Positions 58,800-64,000 of a stretch of DNA of 64,000 bases are shown here, in pieces. The notes under the pieces are model-generated. The model did not search any database and was not told where the DNA came from. It was given only the letters and a program-made list of their open reading frames with translations. The DNA is from Nonomuraea wenchangensis (GTDB taxonomy: Bacteria; Actinomycetota; Actinomycetes; Streptosporangiales; Streptosporangiaceae). The first letter of the stretch is position 1, and each line of letters begins with the position of its first letter. The position numbers were made by a program, and so were the translations under genes. The stretch is taken from contig NZ_FOHX01000008.1 in the NCBI RefSeq assembly GCF_900111685.1, positions 248,001 to 312,000 on the forward strand. The letters are read 5' to 3'.

Positions 58800-59603
58800 T
58801 CATGATCCGGAGCGGTGCAGGAGGGTCGACACCGTCACGGCGGTCAGCACCGTCGCCAGAGGGATGGCGGGAAGGGCGGCGGGCGCGTACGCGAGGACCA
58901 GCGCTCCCCCGGCGGCGCCGACCGGGACCGCGGCCAGGACCGACAGGTCGCGCAGCCGGGCCCCCTGCGGGCGGCCGACCGTGATGAGCGCGGCGACGAC
59001 CCCGGTGAGCGTCCCGGTCAGGTACGTCGTCGACACCCTGTGGCCGCCGCCGAGCCCGCGCATCGCCGCGCTCTGCAGGCCCATCGCCCCGGCCGCCAGG
59101 GCGAGCAGCGCGTGCAGCGGCCCGGCGGCGGGCCTGACGCCGGCGACCACCCAGCCGGTGGCGAACACGGCGAGCACGGCCAGCTCCGCCGCCAGCGCCA
59201 CGATCACCCCTCGCGGGCACCTCCACCTGGCCCCGCCCGCCGCCGCCTCCCGTCGGCCGCGGAACCGGCTGGTGAGGCGGGTGCCGGCGAGGACGCCCGC
59301 CGCGTAACCGCCGATGGCCGTGACCCCGGTCAGGAGCTGCGCGAAGGCGGCGGTGCCGATCGCGAACCCGCACACCACCAGGTTGCCGGTCATGACGCTG
59401 CTGAACACGCCGCCGAGGCGGGCGAAGCCGGCCACGTCCAGCGTCCCGGTGCCGATGGTGAGCGTGACGGCCAGCAGGGTCAGCCACCCGCCGCCGGACG
59501 GCGGGCCGTCCTGGGGCGCGGCGGCGTCTCCAGCCGAGTGACCGCCTCCGGCCGGGTGGCCGCCCCCGGCCGGCGGGGCCGGTCCCGCCGGGCCAGCGGG
59601 CAT
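58800..59603 (-). CDS. DUF1275 (YoaK-like) membrane protein
   Basis: 267 residues with about six helices; 'GGVFSSVMTGNLVVCG' and 'GLQSAAMRGLGGGHRVSTTYLTGTLTG' are the DUF1275 signatures. N-terminal ~35 residues are Gly/Pro/Ala repeats ('AGGGHPAGGGHSAGD'). Function in the family is unknown. Transcribed toward the monooxygenase promoter region. Confidence 0.88.
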   Translation of the reverse strand: MPAGPAGPAPPAGGGHPAGGGHSAGDAAAPQDGPPSGGGWLTLLAVTLTIGTGTLDVAGFARLGGVFSSVMTGNLVVCGFAIGTAAFAQLLTGVTAIGGYAAGVLAGTRLTSRFRGRREAAAGGARWRCPRGVIVALAAELAVLAVFATGWVVAGVRPAAGPLHALLALAAGAMGLQSAAMRGLGGGHRVSTTYLTGTLTGVVAALITVGRPQGARLRDLSVLAAVPVGAAGGALVLAYAPAALPAIPLATVLTAVTVSTLLHRSGS

Positions 59604-59774
59604 CAGCCGGGTGCGGGCGTGCGGGCGGCGGGCGCCGTTCGCGCCACGGTGAGCCTCATCCTCGCCTCCGCGTTCGTCCCGCTTCCCGGGACGTCTACCC
59701 CGTCCGGCGACGCGGCCCGACCCGGAGGGCGCGAACCTTGCCAGGTCTTTGCGGGGGATCGGTGCGGGGGCGGG

Positions 59775-60221
59775 TCAGTGCGGGGGCGGGCTCACGTAGT
59801 GGTGCAGGAGTGCGGGCTCGCCGGCCGCGTTCAGCCAGGTGGCGCGGCTGCTGCCGGTGCGGCGCCAGCCGGAGCGCTCGTAGCGGGCGATGGCCGCCGT
59901 CCCCTCGGAGGAGACCTCCAGCGTGACCGGCCGCCCGCGCGCCGCGGCGCGGGCGGCGTCGAGAAGCAGCTCGGCGAGCCCCCGCCCCCGCGCGGCCGGG
60001 ACGACGAACAGCCGGGTGACCTCCAGGTCAGCGGTCAGCCCCACGTGCCCGAGCACCGCCCCGTCCTCGGCGGCCACCCATGCCCGCTCCAGCCCGCCAG
60101 GCGTCAGCCAGCCGCCGGGGTCGTCCGGCCAGTCCACGGGGTAGCGGTCGGCGGCGTGCACGCCGGCGAGGGCCTTGACGCACGCCTCCAGGTCACCGGG
60201 GGTTCTCGGGCGGATCAGCAC
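59775..60221 (-). CDS. GNAT-family N-acetyltransferase
   Basis: 148 residues from a GTG. Motif A 'TRLFVVPAARGRGLAELLLDAA' and motif B 'AAIARYERSGWRRTG' are clear; starts with the common 'VLIRPRTPGDLEA'. Substrate unknown. The 171 bp on its 3' side, up to the DUF1275 gene, shows no convincing gene. Confidence 0.9.
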   Translation of the reverse strand: MLIRPRTPGDLEACVKALAGVHAADRYPVDWPDDPGGWLTPGGLERAWVAAEDGAVLGHVGLTADLEVTRLFVVPAARGRGLAELLLDAARAAARGRPVTLEVSSEGTAAIARYERSGWRRTGSSRATWLNAAGEPALLHHYVSPPPH

Positions 60222-60250
60222 GCGGACCAGCGTAGAGCGGCGGGCCGGGG

Positions 60251-60835
60251 TCAGCGGAACCGGCCCGCGATCTGGTCGAGTGCCTGGTCGATGAGCTGGC
60301 GGAAGTCGCGTTCGTCGTTGCCCGCGCACCACCACTGGGTGGCGACGCGCAGGGCGGCCAGGAACGCCGCGGTGATCACCTCGGGGCGTACGCCGTCGGG
60401 CAGGGCGCGGCCGGTGACCGCCTCGCTGAGCTCGTTCTCCAGCCGGACCCGGACGGTGAGCTGCCGGGCCAGCAGGGAGGGGTGGCGCATGGCGAGACGG
60501 GTGCGTACGAGCAGCTCGCGGTCGCCGCCGCCGGCCTCGTCGTAGAGGACCTCCAGGGCGGAGCGCAGCGCCTGCCAGGCGGTCCGCTCGGGCGGCTGGT
60601 CGCGTACGCGCCGCACGAGCGTGCCGAACCGCTGCTCGTCGCCGTACAGGAGGGCGTCCTCCTTGCCGGCGAAGTAGTTGCTGAACGTGCGGCGGGAGAT
60701 GTTGGCGGCGTCGGCGATGGCCTCGACGGTGACGTTGTCGAGTCCGTGTTCGAGGGTGAGCCGGAGCGCTGCCTCGTGAACCGCCTGGCGGGTCTCGGCC
60801 TTCTTGCGCTCACGCAGCCCTGGCGTGCTGCTCAT
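60251..60835 (-). CDS. TetR-family regulator of the divergent DHA2 exporter
   Basis: 194 residues. HTH at 'VTVEAIADAANISRRTFSNYFAGKEDALL', helical ligand domain after residue 60. Divergent from an MFS pump with ~129 bp between starts, the usual TetR-pump pair. The shared region has an A/T-rich stretch and a pair of TGCGCA/TGTGCA elements around 60870-60897 that may be its operator. Confidence 0.92.
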   Translation of the reverse strand: MSSTPGLRERKKAETRQAVHEAALRLTLEHGLDNVTVEAIADAANISRRTFSNYFAGKEDALLYGDEQRFGTLVRRVRDQPPERTAWQALRSALEVLYDEAGGGDRELLVRTRLAMRHPSLLARQLTVRVRLENELSEAVTGRALPDGVRPEVITAAFLAALRVATQWWCAGNDERDFRQLIDQALDQIAGRFR

Positions 60836-60964
60836 GATGGAGAGAAGTCTACCCGCCGGGAATATATGCCCAGTGCGCAAAGTTTCCCGATGTGCATGTA
60901 GGGTGTCCAGGTCCCGCGATCCGGGACCATTCCCTGACGTTCGTTCCCCCACAGGAGGTTGCGC

Positions 60965-62548
60965 GTGAGCGCACAGCCGGCAGCGCCGTCCGCGGCGGAG
61001 CCGATGACCCATCGGCAGGTACTCGAAGCACTGAGCGGCCTGCTCCTCGTGCTGTTCGTGGCCATGATCAGCGGCACCGTCGTCTCGGTGGCGCTCCCGC
61101 AGATCATCGGCGCGCTGAACGGCAGCCAGTCGCAGTACACCTGGGTCGTCACCGCGTCCCTGCTGGCCTCGACCGCCTCGACCCCGATCTGGGGCAAGCT
61201 CGCGGACCTGTTCAACAAGAAGCTGCTGCTCCAGATCGCCATCGTGATCTTCATGGTGGCCTCGCTGGCCTGCGGTTTCGCCCAGAACACCGGGCAGCTC
61301 ATCGCCTTCCGCGCGCTCCAGGGCCTCGGCATGGGCGCGCTGCAGATCCTCGCCCAGGTCGTGATCGCCGCCATGATCAGCCCGAAGGAGCGCGGCCGTT
61401 ACAACGGCTACCTCGGCGCGGTCATGGCCGTGGCCACCGTCGGCGGCCCGCTGCTCGGCGGCTTCATCGCCGACACCTCGTGGCTCGGCTGGCGCTGGTG
61501 CTTCTTCATCGCGGTGCCGTTCACCGTCGCCGCCTTCGCGCTGCTGGCCAAGACCCTGCACCTGCCCACCGTGCGCCGCACGGACGTGAGCATCGACTAC
61601 TGGGGCGCCGCCCTCATCGCCGCGGGCGTCAGCGTCCTGCTCATCTGGGTGACCTTCGTCGGCAACTCCTTCGACTGGCTGTCCTGGCAGACGGCCGCCA
61701 TGGTCGGCGGCGGCGTGGTGCTGCTCGCCCTGGCCACGTTGGTGGAGTCCAAGGTGCGCGAGCCGGTCGTGCCGCTGCACGTCGTCCGCCGCCGCGACCC
61801 GGCCCTCGCCATCCTGGCCAGCCTCGCGGTCGGCATGGCGATGTTCGGCGGCGCGGTGTTCCTCGGCCAGTACTTCCAGATCGGCCGCGGGTACGGTCCC
61901 ACCGCCGCGGGCCTGCTGACCATCCCGATGATGGTCGGCGTGCTGTTCTCCTCGACGATCAGCGGCCGGATGGTGTCCAGGAGCGGGCAGACGAAGCCGT
62001 ACATCCTGGTCGGGCTGGTCGTGCTGCTGGCGGGCTTCGTCGGGCTGTCGACCATCGACCACCAGACGTCCCTGGTCCTGGTGTCGCTCTACATGCTGGC
62101 CGTCGGCGTCGGCGTCGGCATGTCCATGCAGAACCTGGTGCTGGTCATCCAGAACACCGTCCCGCTGCGCGAGATCGGCGCGGCCAGCGGCGCGATCACG
62201 TTCTTCCGCTCGCTCGGCGGCACCGTCGGCGTGTCGGTGCTCGGCGCCATCCTGGCCAACCGGGTGGCGACCAGCATCACCGAGGGCCTCGCCAAGGCGG
62301 GCATCCCGGTCACGGGAAGCCAGGCGGGCAAGAGCCTCAACATCGCCGAGATGCCGGAGCCGATCAAGGAGATCGTCCGGGCCGCGTACGGCGACGCCAC
62401 CGGCCACATCTTCCTCGTCTCGGCGGGCATCGCCGTGGTCGGCCTGATCGCCGCGGCGTTCCTGCGGCCCGCCAAGCTGCGCGACAGCCTGGACCTGCCC
62501 GAGCCGGCCGGTGAGGCCGCCGAGCAGGAGGTCGCGGGCAAGGCCTGA
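60965..62548 (+). CDS. MFS multidrug exporter, DHA2 (14-TM) family
   Basis: 527 residues. 'MISGTVVSVALPQIIGALNG' (helix 1), motif A 'GKLADLFNKKLLLQIAI', motif C 'VATVGGPLLGGFIADTSW'. The GTG at 60965 is 6 nt after AGGAGG; a TTG at 60959 abuts it and is less likely. Paired with the divergent TetR gene and closed by a strong terminator. Confidence 0.93.
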   Translation: MSAQPAAPSAAEPMTHRQVLEALSGLLLVLFVAMISGTVVSVALPQIIGALNGSQSQYTWVVTASLLASTASTPIWGKLADLFNKKLLLQIAIVIFMVASLACGFAQNTGQLIAFRALQGLGMGALQILAQVVIAAMISPKERGRYNGYLGAVMAVATVGGPLLGGFIADTSWLGWRWCFFIAVPFTVAAFALLAKTLHLPTVRRTDVSIDYWGAALIAAGVSVLLIWVTFVGNSFDWLSWQTAAMVGGGVVLLALATLVESKVREPVVPLHVVRRRDPALAILASLAVGMAMFGGAVFLGQYFQIGRGYGPTAAGLLTIPMMVGVLFSSTISGRMVSRSGQTKPYILVGLVVLLAGFVGLSTIDHQTSLVLVSLYMLAVGVGVGMSMQNLVLVIQNTVPLREIGAASGAITFFRSLGGTVGVSVLGAILANRVATSITEGLAKAGIPVTGSQAGKSLNIAEMPEPIKEIVRAAYGDATGHIFLVSAGIAVVGLIAAAFLRPAKLRDSLDLPEPAGEAAEQEVAGKA

Positions 62549-62558
62549 CCTTCGATCA

Positions 62559-62591
62559 AGAAGGCCGCGTTCCTGAGGGGCGCGGCCTTCT
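62559..62591 (+). terminator. Terminator after the DHA2 exporter
   Basis: Perfect 11-bp stem AGAAGGCCGCG (62559-62569) with 62581-62591, 11-nt loop, then a pyrimidine-rich CCTTGTTC, 10 bp past the stop codon. Confidence 0.8.
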
Positions 62592-62598
62592 CCTTGTT

Positions 62599-62749
62599 CG
62601 GAAACTATCCGAAACTTTCAAGAGCTGTCGGAGGCATTATCCCTGATCGCGGAAACCGTGGACGTCCAGCCGGGGCAGCCACGACCATTCGAGCCATTGA
62701 CAGCCCTCTTGACGGGTTCGATACTTTCGCCAGTTCGCCGATATTTTCG
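62599..62749 (+). promoter_or_regulatory. Xylanase promoter with repeated GAAA-N-TTTC-type operators
   Basis: TTGACA (62697-62702), 17 bp, GATACT (62720-62725) is a near-ideal promoter 50 bp before the xylanase start. Overlapping its -10 is CGATACTTTCG (62719-62729), repeated 20 bp further as CGATATTTTCG (62739-62749); related elements CGGAAACTATCCG (62599-62611) and CGAAACTTTCA (62610-62620) lie upstream. GAAA-N-TTTC palindromes are known upstream of actinomycete xylanase genes. Confidence 0.7.
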
Positions 62750-62775
62750 ATGGCAACTGTGGTGGAGGAGATCCG

Positions 62776-63777
62776 ATGAACGACGTCCCGACCCGTCACC
62801 GATCCCGCCGCGGCGGCCGTCTCCGGCTGCTACTCGGCGGCGCCTCGGCCCTCGCGCTGATCCTGTCCGCGCTGGTCCTCCCCGGCACCGCCGGCGCCGA
62901 CACGACCGTCACCTCGAACCAGACGGGCACCAACAACGGTTACTTCTACTCGTTCTGGACCGACAGCCAGGGCACCGTCTCCATGAACCTCGGCTCCGGC
63001 GGCAACTACAGCACGTCCTGGAGCAACACCGGCAACTTCGTCGCCGGCAAGGGCTGGAGCACCGGCGCCCGCAGGACCGTGACCTACTCCGGCAGCTTCA
63101 ACCCGTCGGGCAACGCCTACCTGACCCTCTACGGGTGGACGCGAAACCCGCTCATCGAGTACTACATCGTCGACAACTGGGGCACCTACCGGCCCACCGG
63201 GACGTACAAGGGCACCGTGACCAGCGACGGCGGCACGTACGACATCTACCAGACCACCCGCTACAACGCCCCCTCCATCGAGGGCAACAAGACCTTCAAC
63301 CAGTACTGGAGCGTCCGGCAGTCGAAGCGGACCGGCGGGACCATCACCGCAGGCAACCACTTCGACGCCTGGGCCCGCAACGGCATGAGCCTCGGCAGCC
63401 ACGACTACCAGATCCTGGCGACGGAGGGCTACCAGAGCAGCGGCAACTCCAACATCACGATCGGCAGCTCCTCCGGAGGCGGCGGGGGCGGCGGTGGCGG
63501 TGGCGGCACCGGCGGCTGCTCCGCGACGCTCTCCGCCGGTCAGCAGTGGAGCGACCGCTACAACCTCAACGTCGCCGTCAGCGGATCCAGCAACTGGACC
63601 GTGACGATGAACGTCCCCTCCCCCGCGAAGGTCATCGCCACCTGGAACATCAGCGCCAGTTACCCGAACGCCCAGACCCTCACCGCCCGGCCCAACGGCA
63701 GCGGCAACAACTGGGGGGTGACGATCCAGCACAACGGCAACTACACCTGGCCGACGGTCTCCTGCAGCGCGAGCTGA
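62776..63777 (+). CDS. Secreted endo-1,4-beta-xylanase (GH11) with C-terminal CBM
   Basis: 333 residues. Signal peptide to residue ~41 with a twin-Arg-like 'RSRRGGRLRLLL'; GH11 jelly-roll catalytic domain (42-228) with nucleophile E128 ('PLIEYYIVDNWG') and acid/base E217 ('ILATEGYQSSG'); Gly linker (~229-244); C-terminal ~90-residue module starting 'CSATLSAGQQWSDRYNLNVAV', CBM2-like and closed by a Cys pair. Hydrolyses xylan outside the cell. Preceded by a well-formed promoter with inducer-type operators. Confidence 0.95.
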   Translation: MNDVPTRHRSRRGGRLRLLLGGASALALILSALVLPGTAGADTTVTSNQTGTNNGYFYSFWTDSQGTVSMNLGSGGNYSTSWSNTGNFVAGKGWSTGARRTVTYSGSFNPSGNAYLTLYGWTRNPLIEYYIVDNWGTYRPTGTYKGTVTSDGGTYDIYQTTRYNAPSIEGNKTFNQYWSVRQSKRTGGTITAGNHFDAWARNGMSLGSHDYQILATEGYQSSGNSNITIGSSSGGGGGGGGGGGTGGCSATLSAGQQWSDRYNLNVAVSGSSNWTVTMNVPSPAKVIATWNISASYPNAQTLTARPNGSGNNWGVTIQHNGNYTWPTVSCSAS

Positions 63778-63792
63778 CGTCCCCCCTTCCGT

Positions 63793-63821
63793 GACGCGGC
63801 GGCCGGACCGGCCGCCGCGTC
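63793..63821 (+). terminator. Terminator after the xylanase gene
   Basis: 12-bp perfect stem (63793-63804 with 63810-63821), 5-nt loop, followed by CGCTTTCG; begins 15 bp after the xylanase stop. Confidence 0.75.
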
Positions 63822-63889
63822 CGCTTTCGTCGGTGTGAGGTGACATTCGTCAGGGGACGGCCGGCGGCGGGCTGTATAGGCTGCTTGGC

Positions 63890-64000
63890 GTGAAGGGCAG
63901 GCTGTGGAACTGTCTCTACCTCGTCGTCCTGGTGTGGCCGTTGCCCACGTTCCTGGCCTCCTCCCCCTCCCCCGGGCGGGTGGCGCTGGCGGCGGCCGGG
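63890..64000 (+). CDS. Start of a membrane protein gene (cut by window edge)
   Basis: From GTG 63890 the frame stays open to the edge (37 codons): 'MKGRLWNCLYLVVLVWPLPT' followed by an Ala-rich stretch, i.e. a first membrane helix. TATAGG lies 9 bp upstream, suggesting a leaderless transcript. Resembles the start of actinomycete sensor histidine kinases, but too little is visible to be sure. Confidence 0.45.
   Translation, partial: MKGRLWNCLYLVVLVWPLPTFLASSPSPGRVALAAAG

Noticed and set aside
1..64000. CRISPR arrays, IS elements, integrases, tRNA or rRNA genes
   Set aside because: I saw no regularly spaced direct repeats, transposase motifs, inverted-repeat-bounded elements or cloverleaf sequences; absence by eye only.

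Overview
The window is high-GC DNA, roughly 70% or more by eye. Genes are densely packed, GTG/TTG starts are frequent, many start and stop codons overlap (ATGA, GTGA), and secreted polysaccharidases, P450, FurA-KatG and numerous TetR/MarR/GntR/ArsR regulators are present. This points to a soil actinomycete chromosome. A Streptosporangiaceae relative (Nonomuraea-like) or a streptomycete would fit, but the family is an impression only. I saw no rRNA, tRNA, CRISPR array, insertion sequence or phage gene.

Layout. 1-2.5 kb: a TetR-ferredoxin-P450 operon (P450 cut by the left edge) and an ArsR-type regulator divergent from an MFS exporter (2.6-3.8 kb). 3.7-5.3 kb: a secreted TAP-type hydrolase. 5.4-8.05 kb: the most unusual locus. 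It holds a 26-residue Lys-rich peptide gene with its own promoter and RBS, a stem-loop, an RRE-ThiF (E1-like) adenylating enzyme and a translationally coupled PqqD-like/M50 membrane metalloprotease, which looks like an uncharacterised RiPP pathway. 8.1-10.9 kb: katG and furA with a Fur-type operator. 10.9-28.5 kb: mixed metabolism and regulation, including a GntR/YtrA-type membrane-protein operon under a striking nested palindrome, MarR plus DHA2 exporter, a flavin-binding-type protein behind a perfect DosR-box core, LOG protein, aldo/keto reductase, ZIP transporter, RecQ, dehydrogenase, aminotransferase IV, isochorismatase and a GlxA-type regulator. 28.6-32.3 kb: lipoprotein, GNAT, glycosyltransferase, CDGSH protein and two STAS proteins.

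32.3-40.2 kb is respiratory. It contains a lone CcmF-like haem lyase and a five-gene formate dehydrogenase operon (small HTH protein, Cys-type FdhA, FdhB, NrfD-type anchor, tiny membrane protein) with overlapping starts and stops. 40.3-44.8 kb: TauD dioxygenase, hemerythrin, repeat-containing membrane protein, secreted nuclease and a second DUF5937-ArsR regulator. 44.8-51 kb: a broken dehydrogenase remnant, a secreted alpha-1,3-glucanase (GH71) with a LacI-type palindrome, malQ and a frameshifted treZ. 51-64 kb: a large DUF6493-like protein, XdhC, AI-2E transporter, a tiny membrane peptide, FAD monooxygenase plus MFS pump, DUF1275, GNAT, TetR divergent from a DHA2 pump, a GH11 xylanase with CBM behind a well-formed promoter and operator set, and the start of one more gene at the right edge.

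Identifications come from motifs and family knowledge read by eye. No database search was run.
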